From: Teredinibacter turnerae
GTDB lineage: Bacteria > Pseudomonadota > Gammaproteobacteria > Pseudomonadales > Cellvibrionaceae
Direction: 5' to 3'
Length of the DNA stretch: 64,000 bases
Assembly (NCBI RefSeq): GCF_037935975.1
Contig: NZ_CP149817.1
Location: 186,001-250,000 of the forward strand
In this document: positions 46,153-54,198 of the stretch, piece by piece
Numbering within the stretch: position 1 is the first letter of the stretch
Layout of the letters: every line of letters begins with the position of its first letter
Notes under the pieces: generated by a model
The model's database searches: none
What the model saw: only the letters and a program-made list of their open reading frames with translations
What the model was told of the DNA's origin: nothing
Program-made: the position numbers and the translations under genes

Positions 46153-46317
46153 CCCGGCGGCAGTTTATGCCGGATTAATAGGCGGTGTAGGGACGCACCG
46201 CCATGAACTGAAAGTTCATGCGAGCCCTAAAAAGCCAGGTTTTTCGCACAAAGCCGCAGATTTTTAGGGCGACGGCAAAATAGATCAGGAAGATCTATTT
46301 CGCCGCCGGGTTAATAG
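46149..46317. repeat. Multi-hairpin structured element, copy A
   Basis: Five consecutive stems: TTAACCCGGC/GCCGGATTAA (46149-46178); GGCGGTG/CACCGCC (46181-46202) with loop AGGGAC; CATGAACT/AGTTCATG (46202-46220); GCCCTAAAAA/TTTTTAGGGC (46224-46270); AAATAGATC/GATCTATTT (46278-46300). It ends GGGTTAATAG. Copy B at 50522-50693 has the same stem order and loops with different stem sequences, that is, compensatory changes. It starts in the stop codon of the upstream gene and its right end carries the stop of the converging gene at 46295. Confidence 0.75.
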
Positions 46318-46792
46318 CACAGCCCATACGCGTTTTTATGTGTTGTGCGTAGGCGTTACATTTGTCGCTGTCAATCGCGGCGCTGGTAAACGTCTCGCTC
46401 TGGGTTCGCACAATAAGTTCGCAGGAATTCTTGTTGTACCGGGGCGCCAGGCTCGCAATACTGTTACAACTGAACGCCCGGGTGTTGTCAGCATTCTTAG
46501 CGCTGTCCGCCTTGCCGGTAGTGTTCGCACTGGCAGTATCGGCGGTATCAAAAGTCAACACCAGTTTATCGGCACTATAGCTGGCCCTGTGCCAGCTATG
46601 GCTTAACCGGTGCTCCCTGTAAAAATGCGCGGCCACCAATACCCCAACAAAAAGCACCGCGGCAACCAGCACAGACAACAACTTCGCCCTAACCCCCGCC
46701 ACAAGCACGATGCTGCCAATCACTACAATGGCGACCGTGGAATAAAAAGTATTTGCGTGAATATTGGCTGATTCCAGAATTAATTCTTGCAA
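46295..46792 (-). CDS. Hypothetical two-helix membrane protein
   Basis: 165 aa, two N-terminal membrane helices (VAIVVIGSIVLVAGV; LLSVLVAAVLFVGVLVAAHFY) then a ~100-aa Ser/Asn/Ala-rich soluble part with three Cys. The start is a TTG at 46792 without good ribosome site; an internal GTG is possible. No family recognised. Its last codons and stop lie inside structured element A, so the element may have replaced the original 3' end. Confidence 0.55.
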   Translation of the reverse strand: MQELILESANIHANTFYSTVAIVVIGSIVLVAGVRAKLLSVLVAAVLFVGVLVAAHFYREHRLSHSWHRASYSADKLVLTFDTADTASANTTGKADSAKNADNTRAFSCNSIASLAPRYNKNSCELIVRTQSETFTSAAIDSDKCNAYAQHIKTRMGCAINPAAK

Positions 46793-46832
46793 GTAAATGG
46801 CCCCGTAATGATAAATAGATTTTCCGTGGTGT

Positions 46833-47099
46833 TAGGGCCTGTTAACACTAATTCGATTCATTCTGTTGCGGCTAAAATTTCGCTATCAAGGCGTTTGGAG
46901 CGTAGTTTGGTTGTTCCAAATGAGCGATAAACAACGCTGAGAGCGGGATTTTAGCCGCAACCCGCAGGGCTGGGCCTGTATTTCCAGGCTGATGCGTTAT
47001 TTTTCGCTCGTTTAGCTCGCTAAACAACGCCAAAAATGCCTTTCATCCTGAAAATACAGGCTCCAGCAGAGCGAATTGAATTAGTGTTAACAGGCCCTA
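46833..47099. mobile_element. 267-bp MITE-like palindromic element, copy 2
   Basis: Same length as the copy at 10512-10778 and differing from it by only a few bases (for example GCGGCT versus GCGGTT in the left arm, TAGCTC versus TAGCCC near the middle). Flanked by TA (46833-46834, 47098-47099). It lies between the small membrane protein gene and the CRISPR leader. Confidence 0.88.
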
Positions 47100-47625
47100 G
47101 TAAAATTCGTAGCTGCGCCTATAGCCGAGAATTGTAGCGCGAATAAAAAGCGGGCCGAAGCGAACTGCGGCACAGGGGGTTTAATACTAAAAAGTACAAT
47201 ATAAGTTAACCCGTAAATTGCGTAAGCGGCTATTATTATAAACTGGTGCGAAAGGTTTTAATGTTTGGGGCTTTCACCTCGCAATGGTTGCAGCACCTTT
47301 AGGCAGGTTTTAAAAATAGCAGGCAACAAAAAAGGGTAACAGCTAATAAAGAACGGGTAGCAAAAACAGGCGGCTTTTCGCTAACCTCTGGTGCTGTTTG
47401 GGGCCTTGCAGTGCACAGCGTAAAAAAGCCCGGTTAAAACAACGAGTTAGCACCGGTTAGCGGGCTATTTTTAAGAAGTTGGTTAGCGAGCCGTTAAAAA
47501 TCAAAGAGTTAGTGTGGATATGGCACAAATTATCGGTATACTCGATAAGCGACTTTCAGGAAAAAGCGGGGTTAGCGAATATTGCACCTGCAAGCCGCTG
47601 CCCGCAAGGGCGCCAGCACCCGGCG
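47100..47625 (+). promoter_or_regulatory. CRISPR leader region
   Basis: About 525 noncoding bases before the first repeat; this is the leader side because repeats 1-7 here are identical while the far repeats are degenerate. It contains GGTTAGCG at 47455, 47481 and 47570 and its complement CGCTAACC at 47379. A hairpin AGCCCG (47427-47432)/CGGGCT (47461-47466) flanked by A and T runs may terminate outside transcription. TATACT at 47537-47542 is a possible -10 box, without a good -35. Confidence 0.6.
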
Positions 47626-48375
47626 CGTCGCTGGAGGCTTAGCCGCTAAGGCTGTTGAAACAATAGCAAGGCCAAGCCGGTTTTGCTCACGACGGGCGTC
47701 GCTGGAGGCTTAGCCGCTAAGGCTGTTGAAACCTTATCAGGTGTTGGAAAGTGCCCGCCAAAAAAGGCGTCGCTGGAGGCTTAGCCGCTAAGGCTGTTGA
47801 AACTTTCTTTCTGCGGCAGCAACAGCAGGTTCCAGCACGTCGCTGGAGGCTTAGCCGCTAAGGCTGTTGAAACCGTTTAAGCTCATGTACCTAGATCCGA
47901 CTGCGTTGCGTCGCTGGAGGCTTAGCCGCTAAGGCTGTTGAAACTACTGGCTTTACGCGGTTTACAATTAGCCAAGCGCGCGTCGCTGGAGGCTTAGCCG
48001 CTAAGGCTGTTGAAACCTGCATTGCACCGGCAAGTGTTAGGGTGCTCAGTCGCGTCGCTGGAGGCTTAGCCGCTAAGGCTGTTGAAACCACATAGGCTAT
48101 GTGTGGTTCGTGGGAGTTGCCTGGCGTCGCTGAAGGCTTAGCCGTTAAGGCTGTTGAAACTGCCAGTGTTACGGTGCATGCCATTTTTTCCACGGCGTCG
48201 CTGAAGGCTTAGCCGCTAAGGCTGTTGAAACGTATACAAGCTCAAACTGGTAATCGGTTAGAGACGGCGTCGCTGGAGGCTTAGCCGTTAAGGCTGTTGA
48301 AACGTAGCTGTGAGATACGTAATGCAATATTTTTAAGCGCGTCGCTGGAGGCTTAGCCGCTAAGGCTGTTAAAAC
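47626..48375 (+). CRISPR. CRISPR array, 11 repeats and 10 spacers
   Basis: The 36-bp repeat begins CGTCGCTGGAGG and ends GTTGAAAC, the type of 8-nt end that becomes the 5' handle of crRNAs in type III systems. Repeat starts: 47626, 47697, 47768, 47838, 47909, 47981, 48053, 48125, 48196, 48268, 48340; spacers 34-36 bp. Repeats 1-7 are identical. Position 9 is G to A in repeats 8 and 9, position 21 C to T in repeats 8 and 10 (keeps a G-U pair in the CTTAG-CCG-CTAAG stem), and the last repeat has position 32 G to A. Transcription is rightward. No spacer was traced to a source. Confidence 0.98.
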
Positions 48376-48488
48376 CCGATTCCGACGGCGAATGCCATGA
48401 TTGATTGACCTTGCGGTTGTGGGGCTGGTAATTTTAGGCCGGTGGCCCGGTGCGGTTGGGGCCCTAAACCCCAAGGATATTTTTCGAC

Positions 48489-50525
48489 ATGGAGAGCAGA
48501 TGCATGGGCGATTCGCTGCTGCCGTTACAGCACTTACTGCCGTTGCGCAGTGTGGTGGTTTGCTTGCAGTGTGTAACTGCGTGCGAGTTAAGTTTTTTCC
48601 ATCAGCCCGCCATGAGCGCATTCCTGCGCAATTTACTGGATCACCCGGATCAGTTCGATCAGTTCCTGCTTGCCGATACGCCCGAAAGCGGCCGTCTCTT
48701 TTATAACGAAGGTGATTTGTACCGATTTACCGTGCTTGCACTGGCCGGTGGCGAGGTGCTGTTGGCGCGCCTGCTGGCCCGTTTGCGCAATTTACCTGCG
48801 GCGGCAATTGCAGCCAGGTGCAGCGGCGCGTTTGCCGATAATTGGCGTTGCGCGGGCTTTACTGATGGCTTTAACCAGCAACCCATTGCCGAGGTTGCCG
48901 AGCTGAGTGAATACACCCACGAGGTGTTGTTGCAGGAAACCGCGCCCTGGTTAGCGCAACCGGTGTTTGCCTGGCACTGGTCGTCGCCGGTGCGGCTGTT
49001 GAAAGAAAAATCGCAGCGCGGCAATGCCCGCGGTGAGCACCGCTATTGCCGCACCCCGGCGGACCTAAGTGTAGCGCTGCTGCTGAGCCGCCTGTTCGAT
49101 GCGCTCGCCCAGTTGTTGCGCAACCGCGCGATTGCCATTCAACACCGCCCCGCGCCGCCCGCGGCTGCCTTTACCGACTGCGATCTGTTCTGGGTGGATG
49201 CGCAATACCGCCATGCCGATGGCGAAGCCAATGTCATGGGTGGCATGCTGGGTGTTGCGGGCTGGCCGAACAGCGCGGCCCTGGCGCCCTGGTGGCCACT
49301 GCTGGTGCTGGGGCAATATGTGGGTATTGGCCAGCGCCGCAGTTTTGGCTGGGGCCGGTACGAACTATTAACGGCCGAAGCGGGGGTGTCTTATCGCCGC
49401 AGCTTGCCCGCCGCGCCCCTGTTGGCCCGCGCTATGGCCATCGATAATCTCTGGCAGGCCTACTGCGAGGTGGCGAACAAAACACCGGGTTCCGGCGCGA
49501 ATGCCATTGCCGCGCCGCGCACGGGCAAACTCCAGCTACCCCCCGCGCCGCCGGTGCCCGGGCAACCCGGCGATTACCCACCGGAGCTGTGGCCGCGCGC
49601 TCGCGTGCAAGACCATCTGCACACCCTCGCCAGTGTGGTGCTCAACCAGCAATACAGTGTGCCGCCGTTGCAGGGCTGGCGCACTTGGCATGCAGATGGC
49701 CGCGAGAGCGTTGCGATGGCGCCCCCATTTTGGGACCGCGTTCTCCAGCAGGCGGTAAAACAGCTATTGGAATCACTATTGGCGTCGTTGCAGGTGCCTG
49801 CCCATAAAACTGTGCCGCAGCAGAGCCCGCAACAAATCGCGAAAAACGGGATAAAAAGCGCCGACAGAAAAGCCCGCCAGCAGGCGCTGCAACAAGGCTA
49901 CCGCTGGGCATTCAGGGCCACGCCAGACGATTTGCTGTTAAGCGCAAATCGCCAACGGGCTTACGACCGTTTGCGGGCACTGTGTTACGACGACCCGCTG
50001 CTGGACCTGATTGCCGACTGGCTCGCCGCGCCCGTCGCGCTGGAGGGTAGCGAGTGTCAACGCGCTGGCCTGCCAGTGGGGTCGCCCTTAAGCCCGCTGC
50101 TTGCGGATTTATTACTGGATGATTTCGGCCGCGATATGGCCGCCGCCGGTTTTTACCTGCTGCGCACATCGCACGAGATGACCGTGCTAAGCCGCTCGCA
50201 ACAACACGCCCAACACACCGCAGCGGTCGCCTATGATGCGGTGCAAAGGCGAGAACCCGCGCGGGAACCAGATAGCGAGCACGGGGTGAATTTCTCCGGT
50301 TATGTTTTTGCGAATAACCCACCCGCAAACGCAGAAGCGCAAATATCCCGGAAAACAGATGCACATTACCCAGCAAATGCCACAGCCGAATTTTTAACGA
50401 AAGCGGCACACAACCCGCCACCGAACGCATTTACACCCGCAGTGGACTGCACCGCCTGGCTGGCTCGCGTATCCGCCCGGCCACTACGGAAATTAAAACC
50501 GGAAGACGAGCCCAGCGCCTATTAA
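48489..50525 (+). CDS. Cas6-reverse transcriptase fusion with degenerate RT active site, no Cas1
   Basis: Fusion of the crRNA endonuclease Cas6 (residues ~1-310, with the glycine-rich RAMP loop 'GQYVGIGQRRSFGWGRYEL' at ~274-292) to a group-II-intron-like RT (~395-608). The RT is recognised by 'GLPVGSPLSPLLADLLLDDFG' (from 527) and the thumb motif 'VNFSGYVF' (600-607). The catalytic Asp of motif A is Thr478 ('RATPDDLLLS' for RxDIxxFFxS) and the YxDD box is THR-SER-HIS-GLU (560-563). In known type III Cas6-RT-Cas1 proteins a Cas1 domain follows; here the chain ends 71 residues after the thumb. Frame fully open, GC well above its surroundings. Start is ATG 48489 (AAGGA 12 bases upstream) or 48504. 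Confidence 0.88.
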   Translation: MESRCMGDSLLPLQHLLPLRSVVVCLQCVTACELSFFHQPAMSAFLRNLLDHPDQFDQFLLADTPESGRLFYNEGDLYRFTVLALAGGEVLLARLLARLRNLPAAAIAARCSGAFADNWRCAGFTDGFNQQPIAEVAELSEYTHEVLLQETAPWLAQPVFAWHWSSPVRLLKEKSQRGNARGEHRYCRTPADLSVALLLSRLFDALAQLLRNRAIAIQHRPAPPAAAFTDCDLFWVDAQYRHADGEANVMGGMLGVAGWPNSAALAPWWPLLVLGQYVGIGQRRSFGWGRYELLTAEAGVSYRRSLPAAPLLARAMAIDNLWQAYCEVANKTPGSGANAIAAPRTGKLQLPPAPPVPGQPGDYPPELWPRARVQDHLHTLASVVLNQQYSVPPLQGWRTWHADGRESVAMAPPFWDRVLQQAVKQLLESLLASLQVPAHKTVPQQSPQQIAKNGIKSADRKARQQALQQGYRWAFRATPDDLLLSANRQRAYDRLRALCYDDPLLDLIADWLAAPVALEGSECQRAGLPVGSPLSPLLADLLLDDFGRDMAAAGFYLLRTSHEMTVLSRSQQHAQHTAAVAYDAVQRREPAREPDSEHGVNFSGYVFANNPPANAEAQISRKTDAHYPANATAEFLTKAAHNPPPNAFTPAVDCTAWLARVSARPLRKLKPEDEPSAY

Positions 50526-50693
50526 CTTGGCAATGAAAATTGCGAAGTTAATAGGCGGGGCAGGGAAGCACCGCCATTGCCCGATGGGCAATGTAAACCC
50601 TTGAAATATCAGAAAATTCACACATTTTCGTCAGTATTTCAAGGGTGCGCGATTGAATAGATAGGATCATCTATTTAATCGCTGGGTTAATAG
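50522..50693. repeat. Multi-hairpin structured element, copy B
   Basis: Stems: TTAACTT...AAGTTAA enclosing GCAAT/ATTGC (50522-50551); GGCGG..GC/GC..CCGCC (50554-50575) with loop AGGGAA; CATTGCCC/GGGCAATG (50575-50593); ACCCTTGAAATA/TATTTCAAGGGT (50597-50646); GATTGAATAGAT/ATCTATTTAATC (50651-50680) with loop AGGATC; end GGGTTAATAG. Structure matches copy A stem by stem. It starts in the stop codon of the Cas6-RT gene. Confidence 0.75.
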
Positions 50694-50920
50694 GGTGCGG
50701 AGTTTTGCTTGCTTGGTGCTCTCTTTTTTTTCGGTTTTTAATTTTCTATCGAAACTTACGCAATACCGCATTTGAATAAGCGCGCTCTAACAATCACCCG
50801 GATAATGGAGCACCTTGGGCAGGCAGGTCTGTTTTATCGGGCTGACTTCTGGATCATTTGATATCGATACACAAGCAGATAAAACGGTATTTAATGGCGC
50901 AAAAATCTACACGTGTTGTC

Positions 50921-50943
50921 GTGCCATTCCTTTATGATGGCAC
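50921..50943 (+). promoter_or_regulatory. Inverted repeat upstream of cmr1
   Basis: GTGCCAT (50921-50927) and ATGGCAC (50937-50943) form a perfect 7-bp inverted repeat with 9-bp spacer, 30 bases before cmr1. It could be an operator or an mRNA hairpin for the cmr operon. The ~230 bases between structured element B and this site hold no gene. Confidence 0.35.
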
Positions 50944-50973
50944 ACTTCAGGGAAAGGCTTCATGGAGGATTGA

Positions 50974-52383
50974 ATGCCCCGGCTCATTTCCAAACCTGCG
51001 CCACAGCCAGCTGGCCATGCGCACGACGATAGAAACACACCACCGCACCCACAATGGTGTTACAACATTCAGGTTGTAACGCCCATGTTTGGCGGCGGTG
51101 TTGAAGCTCGCGTGCTCGACCCTTCGCAATTAATACGCGGCACGTCTATTCGCGGCCATTTACGCTTCTGGTGGCGCGCAACCCGAGGTGCAAAATTCGA
51201 TAATCTGGCAAGCCTGCGCGAACGGGAAGCGGCGATCTGGGGCGATACCGATACCCCCAGCCGGGTGCAGTTGCAGGTTCGACTGTTAAGTAATGACAAG
51301 CCAAAGCCGGTGTTGAAATATATTAAAAACCAGAATGGAAGGCACAAGCCGGACTGGGCCGAGCCTTTTAAGGCGAATACTGATGCCGCGCTCTATATCG
51401 CTTTTCCTTTTATCGGTAAACCGGAACAAGAAGATTCGTGCCCCGACGAGTTTTTACCTTTTGCGGAATTTCAATTAGCCCTGAGTTTTTCCCCACCGGC
51501 GCAACCCGGCAGTGAGGAAAGCTCGTTGCGCAAGGAGGTGGAAGCGGCACTCTGGGCCTGGGTGAATTTTGGTGGACTGGGCGCGCGCACCCGGCGCGGT
51601 TGTGGCTCGCTGAGTTGCGCTGTGTTCAGCCCGCAGTCACCGGAAATACCTCAGTGGCTAGAAGAAAAATTAAATAGTTACGGAATTTTATTGGGGCAAG
51701 AGCGGCCCTGGCCGACATTGAAGGACTTTTTTTATAGTGCACGGGGTGCTGACAATTGCACAGCGTGGCTTAATGCGGTTCATCCGCTAAAGCTTTTTCG
51801 CCAGGGTGAATTCGTAAAAAGTGGCAAGGGGAATAAGCAACGGAGCAAGTCGTCCGCTGACATGGTCGGGCGGGACGCCAGCAACCATTCCCTGTGGCCC
51901 GAGGCAAACGCCATCCGCACCATTTTTGAGAAAGCCAGATATTATCGCAAGAGCAGCCCAAAAAATGCCTTTCCCCGCGCAGCTTTCGGCCTGCCCATTA
52001 TTACCCAGTTCAAAAAAAATAAAGTCGTGATTCCTGAAACCGAGCTTTACCCAATAGTGAATGACGAGCCCAGGGGAAGAATGGCCAGCCCGTTAATTAC
52101 TAAATCGTTAAATATATGCCCGCCGAGCGGTGGCCTAAGTGAGCAGGGTTACCCTTTTATTGTGCGCCTGAGTACCGCGTTGCCCTCGGGCCTGGGTTTA
52201 CGGAAAACGGAAAAAAAGAAACCTGAGGTCATTGATGCGCCGCTGGATAAACGCGCTATTGTGAACCCTGATTTTACGCAATACCCAGATTCGCCGATGG
52301 ATACCGCGTCGGGAGGAAGCGCTATCGAGGCATTTTTATCTTTTATCACAGGCAAAAAAAATTTTAAAAAAATTACAAAGTAG
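50974..52383 (+). CDS. cmr1: Cmr1, type III-B RAMP subunit (Cas7 family)
   Basis: Subunit at the 3' end of the crRNA in the Cmr effector complex. 469 aa with the Cmr1 N-terminus 'YNIQVVTPMFGGGVEARVLD' and 'LIRGTSIRGHLRFWWRATRG' and the RAMP glycine loop 'FGGLGARTRRGCGSL' (~195). GGAGG lies six bases before ATG 50974. First gene of the cmr1-6 operon, five bases before cmr2. Confidence 0.95.
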   Translation: MPRLISKPAPQPAGHAHDDRNTPPHPQWCYNIQVVTPMFGGGVEARVLDPSQLIRGTSIRGHLRFWWRATRGAKFDNLASLREREAAIWGDTDTPSRVQLQVRLLSNDKPKPVLKYIKNQNGRHKPDWAEPFKANTDAALYIAFPFIGKPEQEDSCPDEFLPFAEFQLALSFSPPAQPGSEESSLRKEVEAALWAWVNFGGLGARTRRGCGSLSCAVFSPQSPEIPQWLEEKLNSYGILLGQERPWPTLKDFFYSARGADNCTAWLNAVHPLKLFRQGEFVKSGKGNKQRSKSSADMVGRDASNHSLWPEANAIRTIFEKARYYRKSSPKNAFPRAAFGLPIITQFKKNKVVIPETELYPIVNDEPRGRMASPLITKSLNICPPSGGLSEQGYPFIVRLSTALPSGLGLRKTEKKKPEVIDAPLDKRAIVNPDFTQYPDSPMDTASGGSAIEAFLSFITGKKNFKKITK

Positions 52384-52388
52384 CGACC

Positions 52389-54194
52389 ATGGATAACGGT
52401 TTTTTACTCGCTTTAACAGTGGGCCCTGTACAGGAATTTATTGCCGCAGCGCGGCGCACACGGGACTTATGGCTGGGCTCTAAACTGTTGAGCGATATTT
52501 GCCAGGCAACTGCCTTAAGCGTACACCAGCAGCAGGGGGAATTAATTTTTCCGCACCCCTCGATTATTGCGCCGCCAGCAACACCCACGCCAACGAATAG
52601 AGCCGGGGCGGTAGCCAATGTGATACTGGCCAGGCTCGCGGGCGATGCCGATCCGGCAGAGGTCGCCAGGGTAGCGAAGAATGCGGCGTATCAATGTTGG
52701 CGGCGCTATGCCGAGGAGCTGATGGACGATAAGCATTTAGCCGCATCTGTCGATCCGCTCCTGTGGCAGCAACAAAAAGACGATGTTATTGAATGTTATT
52801 CGGCGTGGGTGCCACTTGATCGCAGTTATGCTGATGCGCGAGCACGGGTGATGCAATTGCTGCTGCATGGCCGTAAATCCTGTCGCAATTTTATGGCGGC
52901 CAGCGGTGTTGCGGGCATTCCAAAGTCCTCGCTGGATGGGCGGCGGGAATCTGTATTGGTACGTCATCCATCGTCGTTGCTTAAGCACAATGTTGCGCCT
53001 TCGCCGCAGTTTCCGCTGGCAGATGGGGAGGAACTGGATGTGGTCGGCGTGGTAAAACGCGCGGCAAAAGGTTACCAGGCCTACCCCTCGGTGGCGCGCG
53101 TTGCTGCTGATCCCTGGTTGCGAAAGTTAGAAGCGCTTGACCCTTCGCGATTTGCCGCATTAAACCATGAGTGTGCCAGGTTGCATGAAGTAAAAGCGCT
53201 GAACCGTGTTAACAATCACCCTCATTACGCGTATTTTCCATTCGATGGTACCGCCGTGTTCCCCACCCGCTACGAGAGTATGGCGAAGGAAGCGGGTGTA
53301 TCAAAAGACGACTTTGCAGCGCTTGCCGCATTATTAAATAAGATTACCGCGAACAACCGTGGCCTCGGCCAGCCAGACCCCTATTTAGCGCTGATTGCCG
53401 CCGATGGGGACCGTCTAGGGCAGGCGATTGCCAAGATCGACAGTGTTGCGACCCACCGGGAGTTTTCCCGAGCGCTGGCCGGGTTTGCCCTGTCAGTTGA
53501 ATCGCTTGTACACGAACATCGGGGCGTGTGTGTGTATGCCGGTGGTGACGATGTCTTGGCGATGGTGCCGGTTGATAAGGCGCTGGCATGCGCGCGAGCG
53601 CTGCGCGACGCCTTTATCGCGGCAACCGAGCCGGTTGGGCTGGCAACACCGCTTACCTTGTCTGTGGGGGTGGCCATTGGGCATTGCATGGAGCCGCTGG
53701 AGGATTTACTGAATTATGCCCGCGCGGCAGAAAAGTTTGCCAAGGTTGGCTATACCGATCGCGACACCACGCCTGGCGACCGCGCCGATAAAACACGCAA
53801 CGGTTTCGCTGTTTCCGTTCATCCGCGCAGTGGGCCGGGAGTTAAAGTGCGAGAGCCGTGGCAGGACACCGCCAACGCGCTGGATAAACGCCTTAACGAA
53901 TGGGCGGGCTATTTTCGCAATAACCTCCTGCCGACAAAACTTCCTTACGACTTAAAACAGTTGGCGCTGGCGCACGGGGCTTTAAGCTGCGCCGAGGCGT
54001 TGCAAGCGGATATTTTATTGCTGCTGAAACGCAAGCAGGTGGAGAAAACTTTGCGGGTGCACCTTGTGACCAAAACCGCCAGTATCCGCACAACCAATGA
54101 TGTGCTGCGGCTGGCGAGTGAAATGCTGGTCGCGCAGAAAATTGCCGATGCCAGGGTATTGCAGCCCGAACCCAGTGCACACACGGAGGTGTAA
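52389..54194 (+). CDS. cmr2: Cmr2/Cas10 without HD domain, GGDD intact
   Basis: Large subunit of the type III-B complex, 601 aa. It begins directly with 'ALTVGPVQEFIAAARRTRD', the first palm segment, so the N-terminal HD nuclease found in ~870-aa homologues is absent and target-activated DNA cleavage is not expected. The second palm has 'VYAGGDDVLAMVP' (~383), the cyclase site that makes cyclic oligoadenylates on RNA binding. No zinc-finger CxxC cluster is obvious. An intact GGDD implies a downstream second-messenger effector. Confidence 0.95.
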   Translation: MDNGFLLALTVGPVQEFIAAARRTRDLWLGSKLLSDICQATALSVHQQQGELIFPHPSIIAPPATPTPTNRAGAVANVILARLAGDADPAEVARVAKNAAYQCWRRYAEELMDDKHLAASVDPLLWQQQKDDVIECYSAWVPLDRSYADARARVMQLLLHGRKSCRNFMAASGVAGIPKSSLDGRRESVLVRHPSSLLKHNVAPSPQFPLADGEELDVVGVVKRAAKGYQAYPSVARVAADPWLRKLEALDPSRFAALNHECARLHEVKALNRVNNHPHYAYFPFDGTAVFPTRYESMAKEAGVSKDDFAALAALLNKITANNRGLGQPDPYLALIAADGDRLGQAIAKIDSVATHREFSRALAGFALSVESLVHEHRGVCVYAGGDDVLAMVPVDKALACARALRDAFIAATEPVGLATPLTLSVGVAIGHCMEPLEDLLNYARAAEKFAKVGYTDRDTTPGDRADKTRNGFAVSVHPRSGPGVKVREPWQDTANALDKRLNEWAGYFRNNLLPTKLPYDLKQLALAHGALSCAEALQADILLLLKRKQVEKTLRVHLVTKTASIRTTNDVLRLASEMLVAQKIADARVLQPEPSAHTEV

Positions 54195-54198
54195 CCCC

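Noticed and set aside
47891-48621. Minus-strand open frames across the CRISPR array (47891-48193 and 48169-48621)
   Set aside because: The peptide STALAAKPPAT repeats because the DNA repeat is read through; it is an artefact of the array.
48489-50525. RT domain as a group II intron or retron reverse transcriptase
   Set aside because: It is joined to a Cas6/RAMP domain beside an array and cmr genes, has no maturase or intron ends, and its active site is lost.
46149-50693. Structured elements as integron attC sites
   Set aside because: They follow stop codons and fold, but the ends do not fit RYYYAAC/GTTRRRY and no integrase is seen.
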